A DNA stretch of 64,000 nucleotides from Kingdonia uniflora. Its lineage: Eukaryota > Streptophyta > Magnoliopsida > Ranunculales > Circaeasteraceae. The DNA lies in assembly GCA_014058105.1 (NCBI GenBank), contig JACGCM010000544.1:1-64000 (forward strand), read 5' to 3'. This document shows positions 1-11,699 of this stretch, piece after piece. The notes below the pieces were generated by a model, which saw nothing but the letters and a program-made list of their open reading frames with translations, was not told the origin of the DNA and did no database searches. The position numbers and the translations under genes are program-made. The number at the start of each line of letters is the position of its first letter. The stretch's first letter is position 1.

Positions 1-1040
1 AGATCGGGTAGTTTTTTAATTTTCCTTTTTGATAAAATTTTGTTGATTTTCTTGGATATATATATTATTTATTTGTAGTTGGTAATTTGTAAATTAGAGG
101 AAAAACGATTGCACACAAGATCTTCAAGGCTTAAATGACGGTAATGATTCTTAACACAGTGAGGTATAAGATTTAGTGCGAGAACCGGGAGGGCCAGGGG
201 GCCCTAAATGACTGATAGGTTGAAACCATGCGGGGAATGTAGCAGGAGACAACAGCAAAATTCTTCTCCTGAGGAACCTCGGTCAAGATCAAACAATCTA
301 GCGGAGGGAACGACGATCACTACACATCAATCCGCGGGCAAAAGTATGAATTAGATGGTGTCGGTGTATGAGTGGCAGCAGGCCCCCGGCAAAAACCTTT
401 AGAAAAAATCTGCAACACAAAAGACTTGGATGTATGTTACAACTTATAGCAAGATCACCTAAATAATACTGGATGAATTACGGTTGGAGAAGAGAAAAAC
501 AAAAGAAGAGCGAAAGTAAATCCACAATGACAAGCCAAATAGATTTGGAACAGTAAGGGAAAATTACAAAATTATGGGTAAGAACTGAGAATCTTTCTAG
601 ATATCAATTACAATACTATTTGCAAAGCAAACTGAGGTCATTGAACGTCTAGCTAAGAGGGGCGGACCAGGTACTTGAAGTGGTGATGAAATGTAATTTA
701 CTTTGTTGTATATAAAAGTTTTATTTCCAAGAATGTAGTTTACCTTTCAATAATGTAATCGCTTGAATAATGTACTTTGCTATAAAGAATGTAATTTTTT
801 TTTTGAAATATTTATTTATGTGAATATTGCGTTAAAACAAATATACAAGATTAATGCAATATCAAAAAATTATTCAATAATCTTGTACGACAAAAAACAT
901 TAAATTACATCAAGAACACTTAGATAATACAAGAAATAGAGTACTAGGTTTGAATATTTCTCTTCACGACTCACAAATGCTCGATTAGATCATTCTTTAG
1001 ATCAAAATACAGTTCTCGACTTCGAATGTGGTTCATTTTT
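1..1040. other. no gene recognised
   Basis: I see no convincing coding region, RNA gene or terminal repeat here. The stretch is AT-rich towards its right end, which borders the C-terminal end of a decayed transposase. Confidence 0.5.
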
Positions 1041-1044
1041 ATAT

Positions 1045-2330
1045 AAAAGATTCTATTGTTCCGCATTCGCGTACAATATTGAACCGTTCACCTTCGATAG
1101 TGAGGGATCGGTCGGATCGTAGCCTAAGTATGATGGGAATGAACCTTGTTCCTCTTCGACGATCATATTATGCATTATTAGACACGCCTTTATGACATTT
1201 TTCAAAACCTCAGGTTTTCACAATTTAACGAGATTTTTTACAATATTGAACCGTGATTGCAAAATTCCAAACGCCCGTTCTACGTCTTATCGGCAACTTT
1301 CTTGTTGTCGAGCAAAAAAAATTTGTTTCACTGTAACAGGATTGGATATGGTTTGGACAAGTATTCCCCATTTGGGTATATGCCATCCGCTAGGTAAAAC
1401 CTCATATCATAAGCTTTTCCGGCAATTATATAATTACAAGACGGGGCGATACCATCGGCCAGGTCGGTGAAAAGATGCAATTATTGTAGGGCATTGATAT
1501 CATTGTTAAGCCCTGGTAACCCAAAAAAAGCATGCCAAAACCAAAGTTGTGTGAAGCTACCGCTTTAAGAATCAGTGCCGCCATGGGGTAATGACCTGTA
1601 AATTTACCGTGCCAAGATATGGGACAATTTTTCCATATCTAATGTATGCAATCAAGGCTTCCTAACATGTCGAGAAATCCTTGTGATAATCCTATCGCTT
1701 TTAGCATTTTGACGTCGGCCGTATTTGGTGCTCGAAGATATTTCTCGCCAAAAATTTGTATAACCGCAACACAAAGCCTTTCCATACTTAATAAGGTTGT
1801 GCTCTCTCCTATTCGGATATACTCGTAAAAAAGATCTACCGCAACACCGTAGCTTAGGAAATGTAGTATAACGACTACCTTTTGGTATGGTGATAACCCC
1901 TAGTATCAACATTGTTGGGTTTTTGGACAAAGTAATGATCATGTACAACGACTGTATCGAATACGCATAAAAATGTGTCTACTCATACGAAAACATCGCC
2001 GAAATTTGTCTGGCTCATATGTGTACCCCGGCTTGAAGTAGTCCCGTATAATGCTGAAATGTCCCAATTCATAATTTTACTTCTTTTGCTTATTCTTACG
2101 TCCCATGACACTCCCGCCGTGACTCAAAGTTGCATCATGTACTACTAGGTTTATTGTATTTTGGTGCAAAATATAAATTACCACCTCACAATCAAATATA
2201 AGATCGTTAGAGGAGGACGACGATATACGTGGATGATCATCAATGGATGAATGGGATGATGAGGAAGATATTTGAGGTTGTGGAGTTGAGATAAGGGTAT
2301 TGACGGTGAAGGGGGAACAAGTTTTTTGAG
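1045..2330 (-). pseudogene. PIF/Harbinger-type transposase, decayed
   Basis: The minus strand carries, in several frames, the hallmarks of the plant PIF/Harbinger (HARBI1-like) DDE transposase, the nuclease that cuts and joins transposon ends. In order I read DYFKPGYTYEPDKFRR (near 2030), HDHYFVQKPNN (near 1930), YEYIRIGEST and FGEKYLRAP (near 1800-1740), and finally ACLIMHNMIVEEE (near 1165). The pieces lie in different frames with stops between them, so this is a pseudogene. The serine-rich N-terminus matches the AAG-repeat tract at 2351-2380. A transposon-like terminal repeat lies at 2543-2559. I did not find a matching left end. The family call is secure; the exact ends are not. Confidence 0.85.
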
Positions 2331-2380
2331 AAGAGAAAAGTGTAAAAGGATAAGGAGAAGAAGAAGAAGAAGAAGAAGTG

Positions 2381-2464
2381 GTTGTTGGAAATCAGTGGAG
2401 GCAGCGGTAAAATGAATACCGCGTGGTGTTCCTTTTACCGTCGCCTCCACTGATTTCCAACAAC
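2381..2464. repeat. near-perfect inverted repeat (hairpin)
   Basis: Positions 2381-2412 and 2433-2464 are 32-base inverted copies with two adjacent mismatches, separated by 20 bases. The hairpin lies between the decayed transposase and the right terminal repeat of the same element, so it is probably a subterminal element structure. A small-RNA hairpin is an alternative. Confidence 0.8.
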
Positions 2465-2542
2465 GACTAGTTCCTCTGGCGGGTCCTTCATAATGGCTAG
2501 TTTTGGCGTCACAACGGCTACTTTTTGCTTTATATATATGTT

Positions 2543-2559
2543 GGCTGGAGATGCTCTAA
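2543..2559. repeat. PIF/Harbinger-like right terminal repeat
   Basis: The sequence GGCTGGAGATGCTCTAA resembles the ends of the MITE at 5296-5680 (GAGCATCTCCAAC in the other orientation). It is followed by sequence of a different character. This supports a Tourist/Harbinger-type end whose partner on the left is missing or too diverged to see. Confidence 0.55.
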
Positions 2560-2699
2560 CAACAGGTCCTCTACTTGAACTCAACAATGTCAATTTTTTC
2601 AGCTCTAACACAAGATTTTCGGTGGTATTTGGCTAGAATGAAGACTGCGCCCTGGCCGCGTTCTGGCAGTATTTTGTTGATAATCCACCTCTCCAATAA

Positions 2700-3071
2700 C
2701 TCAACTTCAATCAGTTATAGAATGGAGGTCATATCCAATTCAGGGAGCACACGAAACTTCAATACCCTCCTAGAGATTTATATAATAAATGGAATGTGCT
2801 TAAGGTTAAATGTGATGAGTTTCATAAGATACGGAAGAGTATTGATAGACGGGTCAAAGTTGTTCTACTAACCTATATTCTCCGCGAAGCCAGAGATGAA
2901 TGGTATGAGAAATACAGCCAGTCGTTCCTGTTCGAGACTCCATACGATATTTTTTACCGAAACTACGTCTTGCCTGATCCTTCTGCAAATTATCGACTAG
3001 AAAACTATGGACGGGATCCACTCCCCCTTACTGAATGGTCTGAGTTTAATCCTTACATCAGCCATAAATGA
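2700..3071 (+). pseudogene. possible Myb/SANT-like second ORF of a Harbinger element
   Basis: A plus-strand frame ends at 3071 and reads back without stops into the 2720s. It contains W-x2-L-x3-C-x2-F (WNVLKVKCDEF), then an alanine-containing helix and an aromatic-rich tail. This spacing is loosely like the C-terminal half of the Myb/SANT-like or NAM-associated proteins that accompany PIF/Harbinger transposases, usually in their own ORF. It lies next to the transposase relic on the opposite strand, as such pairs can. The match is weak: it could equally be a fragment of an unknown gene. Confidence 0.35.
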
Positions 3072-4400
3072 TGAATTAAGTTTAATTGTATCTGTTTTGA
3101 GTTTCATTTTGTGCGTAAAACTACTATTTTAAGAATTGTAATTGCATTTCTATTTAATTCAAGACTCAAAATAAATTGATTAATATTGATTGATATAAAG
3201 AAATGAGACATCAGGTCGTACACGTACTTTATAGAGAAACGCGATTCTACAATAAAAATTATTCAACACTGATGTTTACAATAAAAGATTACATCTACAA
3301 AAACATAAAAAACACCTATATCTACTAAGACGAGACAATATCATCTCCAGTACCCGACTCCCCTGGTTTGCGGACCATGTCCACGGGCCCCCTACCTCGT
3401 CCTCGCGACATCTCCAAGTAGTAGCGGCACCACCCGTACCTCACGCCTCCTCCTCAGATGTAGGTTCTAAATAGGACAAATAAAATTATTTAGATTTTGA
3501 CAAAATAAATATAACATTAAGATATAAATAAATAAATACATAAATAAATTACTTACATGCGAATATAGCTGATCGTCTACACTATCTATATTCCTCCTCA
3601 GAGTATCATTTTCCTCAGTCAACTACTAGATTGTCTGGACGTCTAAACTCATATGGTATAGTACAATAGAAAGAACGTGAAGCAGAAGTTATTATTGATA
3701 TAGTACATTAAGACTGGTTGGAGTGTTATTTGGTAGGGCACCATTTGTCATTACTTCAGGCTTGAGACACGTGTTTGTTTGGCTATGAAATACGATATAA
3801 GTGTAGATCGAGGTATGTCTAAACTCATTAATGATTACTAATGTATGCCATTATTTACATGAGACCAAAGTTTTCTCATGAAGTAGGAGCTGTGGGACTT
3901 TGATAATAATATTATGTATTCGAAGAAGACTTGGTTGTAGCTCATATCTATGGAGTATTTCTTGTTTAGCTTCGAGGGTTGTATTTACTTGTGATAGCTA
4001 AGTACGTTAGTGACATGGAAATGACTACAGTTTCGTGGTGTTATACTGAAGCCTCTTGGGTATCGAGATGATAATGGTTAACTGCATCATTGATTGCAAA
4101 GGCATAAGTACATTATGACTTTAAGAGTTTGTGTGGTACGATAGTTTTGGCGTCTAGAGTTTGGTTTGACACGGTTACAAATGTGGTTACTTTAAAGATA
4201 TGTAGAGTTACGGGAACCCCACATTTCAAATTTCAAGTGGGAGATTTGTTGAAGATTGTAAAATTTCGTAAGTGGGTTTTCATGATTGAAGGTCTGGGTA
4301 GTGCGAGCAATTCATTTGGAGATCTAGAGATGGGTTATGATAGATTCGATTTTAAGTGGGAGATTGTTGGGTATGAACTCGAAGTGAAGAATGAAATTGT
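3072..4400. other. no gene recognised
   Basis: No coding region is supported. Around 3330-3480 the minus strand reads a short, arginine/glycine-rich, proline-containing piece that I cannot assign. The 137-codon plus-strand frame at 4129-4542 runs into the palindrome cluster of an LTR and is judged non-coding. Confidence 0.45.
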
Positions 4401-4409
4401 AAAAATCAA

Positions 4410-4990
4410 AAATTCTCAAAGTCGTTCGAACGAGCTTCAAAGTCATTCGAACGAGATCTCTATTTTTTGCGGTTTTGGATGTGGTTCGTCAAACTCGTTC
4501 GAACGAGCTTGGATGTCGTTTGAACGAGTTACATGTTTCTAGGGCTGTAGACCAATTATCGTAAAGTCGTTCGAACGAGCTATGCGTAGGTTTGTTTTAG
4601 ATTTTATTATGAGACGTTGAGTTTGCCTCGAGATCTGTTATACATGTATTTTTAGTTCCCTTATATATAAAGGGGACTTAGTTTATTTGTTTAAGTTATC
4701 TTATCCTTCTGAGTTTAATTCTAGAGACCTGGAATTTGAGAGACTCTATTAAAACTTGAGAAGCTTGGAGAGATCGTGTGTAACCTGTTTGATCATAATG
4801 GATTGTTCTCGGGGAGTAGTTTTTTATCCGTAACGGGTTTTCCACTTCCCTCCTCCGAGTAAATCATTGTGTTCTTGCATACGTTTAATTTCTTAATTGG
4901 CGTTTCCGTTTATTGTTCTTGGGTGAGGAATTGGGATTAGCTACCCTGATTCCTAATATGTTCAAATAATCAAATTAGTGTTGACTAGAC
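4410..4990 (+). mobile_element. LTR fragment with palindrome cluster and TATA box
   Basis: Five copies or near copies of the 12-base palindrome TCGTTCGAACGA lie at 4422, 4443, 4495, 4516 and 4567. About 90 bases later comes a TATA region (TTATATATAAAGGGGACTT, near 4661-4679), then a pyrimidine-rich leader ending in TTTCCGTTTATTG. This arrangement (upstream repeats, TATA, transcribed leader) is that of a retrotransposon LTR read on the plus strand, probably copia-type by its 3' end. I see no partner LTR or internal region, so it is a solo LTR or fragment; its ends are approximate. Confidence 0.6.
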
Positions 4991-5295
4991 ATATATGGAT
5001 TTGTTTGGAGGCCCGAGTTATACCTGGGGTATATTGTTTTTGTTAAATGTAAGGTTTCACTTTGATCTAATTTATATCACTTGGAGCACTGAAAAAATAT
5101 TTGTAGCTTTTTTTAAGTGTTGATAAATCTAAATCTATAAGCTCTAGATGGAAATAACGCTCATAGTATGAGAGGTTGATGGTTCGAGTCTATCTGGATT
5201 CCGTGTAGTTGATCTAAAAAATTTATTGTTGGATGATAATTATTATCTTTTAGAGGACATTCACATATGTTATTATAAACAAACAATGACATTTT

Positions 5296-5680
5296 GAGCA
5301 TCTCCAACAACATGGTATGCTGTTACACTTTTTACATACTTTTGCAAAAATTATTTCTAACAGGGGTATGGTGTTCAACATACTCACCCCCATACCCCTC
5401 CAAAGTATGCAAATCCGAAACTTGGAGAGTGGTATGTGCATACTATACTTTTGTGAGTCCCCTATAAATATTTTCTCTCCTTTCTTTTCTCTCTCTAATA
5501 AAAGAACATTGTAGGTCCCAATTTTTAATAATAATCTTCTCTCTCATATAAAATAATATTGTGGGTCCCAATTTTAATAAAAAACTAAATTTGGAAAGAA
5601 ATTTGTTGGAGCAAAGTGGTATGCTATTCCGTACTAGTATTCAAAATCGGAATAACATACCTTCTCTGTTGGAGATGCTC
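5296..5680. mobile_element. Tourist/Harbinger-like MITE
   Basis: This is a 385-bp element with terminal inverted repeats: GAGCATCTCCAACAA at 5296-5310 and CTGTTGGAGATGCTC at 5666-5680. Similarity continues inward (both ends go on to GGTATG). It has no coding capacity. The flanking triplets are TTT and TTA, so a diverged TTA target duplication is possible. Two internal segments around 5505-5580 are near duplicates of each other. Confidence 0.8.
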
Positions 5681-5699
5681 TTAGAGAAGCTCTCAAAAC

Positions 5700-5959
5700 A
5701 ACTACAATAACATTTTTCAAATGCTATGTTTAGTGAATAAATGATAATATTCACTAAATGCTATAATAGATATATAATGGCGATACAAAAATGTTGTCAA
5801 AAAGTTTTCAATAGCATTCACGAATGCTATGCTTTTATAGTATATGTAATAACGTTATTATATAAAAGATAGCATTGCTTCTCACAGCATGCGAAAAACA
5901 CTATCGTAGCATTTCATAGCGTATTTCAAGTGCTATTATATGTGATTTTTCTTGTAGTG
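5700..5959. mobile_element. CACTA-type terminal region or small derivative
   Basis: Read on the minus strand, the right end begins CACTACAAGAAAAATCAC, the standard terminus of plant CACTA (En/Spm) transposons. Inside are many short copies of ATGCTAT or GTGCTAT in both orientations, as expected of subterminal transposase-binding repeats. The left end near 5703 (CTACAATAACA) is only a weak match, so the left boundary is uncertain. No transposase is present. Confidence 0.55.
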
Positions 5960-7487
5960 CCGCAAGCTCATGCGTCGTTGAAGGCCTCCTCACCAATGGA
6001 TGAGAACGTCTCAGTAGAAGCTTGTTCGATGACCCATAAGCCACGTCAAAAGCAAGAGCTAACAAAAATACTTTATGTCAGACCCACGTGGAAAGTAAGG
6101 CCTAAAACACGTCACGTGAGCCTGAGCACCCCTAGGTCTGAAACCCTGCCATATAAATAGAGGCATAGGGGGGACATAAATGGGTACATTTTTTACAACC
6201 TCCTCCATCTACTAAACCCTAGCACCTCTAGAGGAAGATAGAAGAGAGACCCGGAGTGAATTGAGTAGTGCCCTCTTCTGGTGAGACGTTTAAAGCCCTA
6301 CACTAGTATGGCTTATTGTCGTCCCTGAGAAGATCTTTAGGACTACACCGCTCATCATACATATTACCATAATCATCAAAGTAGATGCCCAGTTTCCTTT
6401 GGGGATGAAATTCAGATTATAGTACCTCCCAATGCCAATGTCTCGTTCGATAAATACTTACGGGTATAAAAGTGTTACGGGAGCTGTGTGAATAGTTCAG
6501 CATATCTGAAACCTTATCCAGATTCCGTGAAGATGTCAACACGAGAATTGCGTGTGAATACGTCTTTATTGATTGAGAGCATTATTGATGTACTCCATAC
6601 AAGTCTTATTTTATTTTCTATGCAGATCTAAATGATGGACTCCATACAAGTTGTTAATAACTTAGATATACTCAATGTTAATGTCGTACCTCACCTAAAT
6701 AATTAAAAAAGGCTTCACATGTTTCACAACCTGTTGTTATTTATGAAATTATCTAGCTAATCACTCAACTTTATATATCTTGCTTAAAGTACTATAACCT
6801 TACCTCATGTTAACAATAGCCTATACAGCTATTTTAGTACAAAACAATTCCAAGTTACTTGCATGCCAAACGAGGAATAATATTATTGAACATTAAGGAA
6901 ACAGCTAGGAAACTAAAATCTCAATGTTGAAGTCGCACCTCGTAAACGACAAAAATTCACATGTTTCACGTCCGGTGGTTGTTTACAAACTAATATAAGT
7001 CTTCGTCACTGAGCTTGATGATAATGTCTTGTATTTTTATTTATTTTTGGCAAAAAAATGCTTTATTAAAGTAGGGAAAAAGAAAAAGAAAAAGAATTAC
7101 AAGAAGAACAGGGCCCAAACCTAGCTATGAAGTGGGGGCACATCTGAGCACCAAGTGTAGATTGGATCACTTTGAAAGTGTATTAATTGCACAATTATTT
7201 CTTTCAAAACTCTTAAGTACTTCAATTTTTTTCTATTTTGGATGGTTAAGGGTGGGCTGGTGGATGGTTGGGCCGTAGAGTAGACGGTGGCTTATCCTAG
7301 CTAGCGCCCTTGGTCGCTCACTGGGGTCACCCAGCGCTTGCATTGGCATTGACGGAGCTGGGCAGTTGTTGGGTTTTTATTATTAAGGCTGCATGGGTTG
7401 AAGCCTGAAGGGGTAGGGGGAGGTAGGATTTGGTGGATATTAATTTCTCGTTTAATCATTAAGATTTGTTTAATCGCTATAAACGAT
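5960..7487. other. no gene; promoter-like segment near 6080-6160
   Basis: No open gene is supported. At about 6087-6157 there are two CACGTG cores followed by TATAAATAG, then a CT-rich stretch with CCCTAG motifs. This looks like an LTR or a stranded promoter. Around 7040-7140 is an A/G-rich tract. The last 300 bases lead into the terpene synthase promoter. Confidence 0.4.
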
Positions 7488-7495
7488 TATAAATA
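7488..7495 (+). promoter_or_regulatory. TATA box of the terpene synthase gene
   Basis: TATAAATA lies 66 bases upstream of the ATG at 7561, a usual distance once a short 5' leader is allowed for. No other TATA box is closer. Confidence 0.6.
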
Positions 7496-7560
7496 GGCCT
7501 TACCACAACCCTTATACATACTCATCCTTTTTTGAGGAGGAAAACATCGTAACAAAAAAA

Positions 7561-10070
7561 ATGACTACTGAAACTGTTCGCCCATTGCATGACTTCCCAC
7601 CAAGCTACTGGGGTGATCGCTTTGTTACATATACATGTGACAGCAAGGTAATTACTCTCTCTCTCTCTCTCTCTGGATTGTTAGGACTTCCTACGTTGAA
7701 GACAAATGAAATCCACGACCCAAGTCTGAAACGGTATCTAGTCCATATATGTTCTTTGTTGTTTAGAGATGAAATGTGTAAAAAATCATGTTGTAGTAAG
7801 AAAAATCTGGAGATTGGAAAGGTATGTATAACTTCTTATATTGCGCTTAGAAGATGAGTCTACAAATATAAAGTCTATCGAATGCAATACTTTCTTAGTT
7901 AAGGCTAAGTTTTCCTCGTGGACTACCGGGCACTTCTCATGAAGAGTGTGTTTCATGTGTTTGACTCCCAATATCTGTTAATTATATACAGTAATTTTTG
8001 ATGTGAGAGTCTAATGATAAGGTTGAATTTGAATTACAGAAAATAGAGGATTATACAAAACAAGTTGAAGTGTTGAAAAAAGAAGTGAGGAAGATGCTAA
8101 TCGATGATTCCATCACGTTGTCACAAAAAATGAATTTGATCAATGAAGTCCTACGACTAGGAGTGGGATATTACTTTGAAACGGAGATCAAAGAGGGGCT
8201 CCAGCAACTATACTCTGAAGTCAATGATTTTGATGATCTCTACACTGCTTCTCTTCATTTTAGACTGCTACGACAACACGGATACAATGCTTCATGTGGT
8301 AAATATAACTATTTGTCATTAATCGACTGCTAACTTATAGAATCGAAGTTAAATAGTATATTACTACTCAATCTCCCCTTGTTTTGATTGCAGATGTGTT
8401 TAAGAAGTTTAAAGATGATAACGGAAGCTTTACTTCAAGCTTAGTAACTGACATACCTGGTATGTTGAGCTTGTATGAGGCAACACATCTCAGAACTTAT
8501 GGAGAAGATATCTTAGAGGAAGCCCTTGCTTTCACTACGGATCACCTTAAGTCGATAGTGGCAACACAGTCATCACATCCACTTAAGAAACAAGTAGAGT
8601 ATGCCCTCAAACAACCCTACCACAAGGGCACACCAAGGCTCGAGGCGAAGAACTACATTTCATTTTCTGAAGAACATGAAGAACGAAACGAAACACTATT
8701 AAAGCTTGCAAAGCTTGATTTCATCGTAATGCGGTCTATATATCTTAAGGAACTAAGTGATGTTACAGTGTAAGGGGGCGAAAACAAGGTTATATTTCAT
8801 AGAGAAAATTTGACTTGTTCTCCAGACGGATTGTGATAGTCCTTCGATGCGTTCGGGGGAAAGTCAAATTTTCACTATTTCATATTTGAAAACAAGGGTA
8901 TATTTATATCTGTACTATTGCAGGTGGTGGAGGAATCTCTCATCGGAATTACCTTACGTCAGAGATAGAGTGACGGAGATCTATTTTTGGTTGTTGGGAA
9001 TGAATTTTGAACCTCGTTACTCAGTTGCTAGAATAATATCGATGAAGGTAGGATGCTTTATATCGATATTAGATGACACTTACGACGCGTATGGAACGGT
9101 CGAAGAACTCCAACTCCTTACCGATGCAATTGAGAGGTTGATTGCTTGTTCTACCTTTTTTCCCCATCTCCTTGAGCATTTGAAAACAACTTACTATATC
9201 TTTCTCAACTCCTTCGGCTTTCAGGTGGGATATTAGTGCTATCGACGGGCTTCCTGATTACATGAAACATTTTATCGCTCAATTTTAGATCTCTATCAGG
9301 AAATTGAGGACGAGTGCACAAAGGAAGGAAGATCATACCGTATCCCCTATGCAAAAGGAGCAGTAAGGGTTGCACAACTTGTTTTCATGAGCATTGTGAT
9401 GATAACTTTCCTGATGCTTGTTTTGTTGATGATCTTAATAGATGAAAGATCTTGTAAAAGCTTACCTTACTGAAGCTAAGTGGTGCAACCAGAGTTATGT
9501 GCCTACAATTGAGGAGTACCTAAGGGTCGCTTCAGTTACCGGAGCCACCACCATACTTACTAATGCATCCATCCTTGGCATGGGAGATAACTTTACCAAG
9601 GAAGCATTTGATTGGGTCAGCAGTGAACCCTTAATGATAAATGCAGCAAATAGACTTTTTCGAGTCACCGATGATATTAGGGGACACAAGGTATGATACA
9701 AAACCCTTAACTTAAACTATTTGAACTTATCAATATATACCTTTTGATGACAAATTTGTTCCGAAATTTGAAGTATGATCAGCAGAGGATGCACGTTGCT
9801 TCGGCTGTTGAGTGCTACGTGGAGGAATATGGTGTATCTGAAGCAGAGGCATACCAGGAACTTACTAAAATGACGGAGACAGCATGGAAGGATCTAAATC
9901 AGGAATTAATCCTTAGCCCTGCTGGTCCACCGATGCATGTTCTTGAACGAGTGTTGAATTGCATCCGCATAGTCGAAGTCATCTACAAGAATATACATGG
10001 ATACACTCATGCAGAAATAGAGTTTAAAGATCACATCCACCTGTTGCTCATTGATCCCATAAACATATGA
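7561..10070 (+). pseudogene. terpene synthase (TPS-a, sesquiterpene type), one frameshift
   Basis: Seven exons fit the usual TPS-a gene plan: 7561-7647, 8040-8298, 8394-8769, 8924-9136, 9225-9362, 9442-9690 and 9774-10070, all with GT-AG introns. Together they give about 540 codons, the normal length for a cytosolic sesquiterpene synthase; there is no plastid targeting extension. Seen in order: the N-terminal RPLHDFPPSYWGD motif, the metal-binding DDTYD at 9072-9086 and the second metal motif DDIRGHKYD at 9670 onwards. In that second motif the last acidic residue is Asp where Glu is usual, and R-W-W is V-W-W at the exon 3/4 join. Exon 5 has a one-base frameshift near 9283-9287, giving a TAG at 9286-9288 in the incoming frame; the downstream family sequence continues in the next frame. 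Unless this is a sequencing error, the product lacks the second metal site. Confidence 0.9.
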
Positions 10071-10702
10071 AATGCATGGTATAGATCTATCACCATCCCA
10101 TATCCGTGATATTAAGATTTTCTGCGCTTGTTATTCGTTTTACTATATAGTAATTGAGGGTGTCGGCTTCATCCTCCCTTGTACCAGTTTATCTATATTC
10201 AATAAATTTCCATTTCTGAAAAATAAAATAAAATATAGATATACATCTTATAAAGTGCTTAAATGTACGTTGTGATTGTCTCTATAACTTTTGATAATTT
10301 TGTTAAACAAACATGAAACATCACGTAACAATACACATAGAACTCAATGTTACAGCAAAAATGGTGTTGGAGTTACTGCTATAACTGGGTTGATTATTGA
10401 AATCCTCAAATCTTTGTGTCTTGTGATAAGCAATTGTACATTATTTTTCAATTTGGTGCCAAAAGCTTTTCTAACGAAGTAGATCTCTTAATTTTTCTCA
10501 CATTGGCAAAAATTGTACTCCAAAGCAAAACTCGTCGGACAAGCTCATAATAACCTTTTGAGTGAGTACATAAGAACTATTTGATGAGAGTAATTATGAC
10601 ATTTTTAATATACCTGAACATGTATTTTAGTTGTCCATTATATTTAATTTTAGATACTTATGCGCGCTTGTTTGATTGTAGCTATTGGAGATGGATATTT
10701 GG
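10071..10702. other. 3' flank of terpene synthase, no gene
   Basis: AATAAA-type polyadenylation signals occur near 10200 and 10220. I see nothing else before the LTR that starts at 10703. Confidence 0.5.
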
Positions 10703-11188
10703 TGATCCAGGAAGATCTGAGTATTTTTTAAAACTTTTTTAAAGTCTATTCGAACTGACTTTTATTTATATTCGAATACACCCTTTTGTGTTCGAATAGA
10801 CTTTTATTTATATTCGAAGAAACAGGTGTCTGAGTGTTTTTATTTGAATAGACATTTAGCCAGTTCGAATACACTTTTTTTGTTAGAATAGAGACTTGTT
10901 CTGCTCGAACAGAGGCGCGATTCAGCCTATTGTTTTAGGCGTCTAAGGGCATATTTGTCAAAGTTTTGTAACTAGAAAGTTGTACCCTTATAAAGGGGCA
11001 AGACTAGGCAATATTAGATCATGTTAGATAAATCCAAGTTCTAAGAGAGAGACTTAGGGTTTGAGAGGAATTTGATTGTAATCGATTTGATTAAGCAATT
11101 GAAGCTCTAAAATAGAATTCTCCCACAAATTTGTGTGTTCTTCGTATTATTCTTCAATTAGGATTTTCTCAATTCGTATTATGGATTA
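10703..11188 (+). repeat. LTR of gypsy copy C (plus strand)
   Basis: It begins TGATCCAGGAAG and ends ATTATGGATTA, the same ends as the LTRs of copies A (16633-17098) and F (37622-38133 and 40350-40862). It holds several TTCGAA-centred palindromes, a TATA-like CCTTATAAAGGGG near 10985 and a leader. At 11191-11199 follows TGGTATTAG, one base away from the initiator-Met tRNA primer site. Confidence 0.8.
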
Positions 11189-11190
11189 AG

Positions 11191-11690
11191 TGGTATTAGT
11201 TTTTCAGTAACGATTCTCGAGAGTGATTGTGGTTTATGGTCTCTACACGTGACCGACTCAAACAAACGAAAGAGAAACTAATAATCCACTGAAGATTCAT
11301 CGAAAACCTAACTCGAAGAAAAATACAGATTTGGAGATGGGTGATTCTGAAGATCAACTCACGACTTTGGAAGTGAAAGTTTTTAACATAACTACTACTA
11401 CACGAGGGAAGTTGGCAGAGCAATTACGTCTCACGAACCTCGCGCAAGCTTCCGCTTCGGTGAAACGGCGAGTACGCTCGAAGAAGAAAGGGGTTGTGGA
11501 GGAGGAAATAGACGAGGGTACTGAGAAGGTAGATAGTGATTCTAGTGATACCGAATCCGTCAAGGAGCGATTGGGTATTGGTAAGTCAATGAATCCTATG
11601 CATAATCTTCGTATCAACTTTAAGATTAAAATTCTGTATTCGATAGTTCAATCGATGCCAAGAAGTTAGATAATTGGTTAGATAAGTTAG
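11191..11690 (+). pseudogene. gypsy gag start, copy C, truncated
   Basis: This is the N-terminal Gag region of the same family as copies A and F. It reads TRDRLKQTKE, then DLEMGDSEDQLTTLEVKV, EQLRLTNLAQ, RSKKKGVVEE and NLRINFKIKI. Similarity to copy A stops at about 11693 (in the codons for LDKLET), where sequence of another element starts. There is no protease, reverse transcriptase or integrase. The role of Gag is to form the retroelement particle; this piece could not do so. Confidence 0.75.
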
Positions 11691-11699
11691 AGACGGTAG

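Noticed and set aside
2178..2450. A minus-strand frame with a leucine run
   Set aside because: It is the out-of-frame reading of the AAG tract; the serine-rich frame fits the Harbinger transposase N-terminus.
4129..4542. A 137-codon plus-strand open frame
   Set aside because: Its second half is the palindrome cluster of an LTR and its first half has no recognisable domain.
4422..4578. Heat-shock elements in the palindrome cluster
   Set aside because: The heat-shock element needs GAA and TTC separated by two bases; here TTC and GAA are adjacent.
5148..5215. tRNA- or SINE-like piece with GGTTCGAGTCT
   Set aside because: The B-box-like motif is good, but there is no convincing A box, acceptor stem or poly(A)/T tail.
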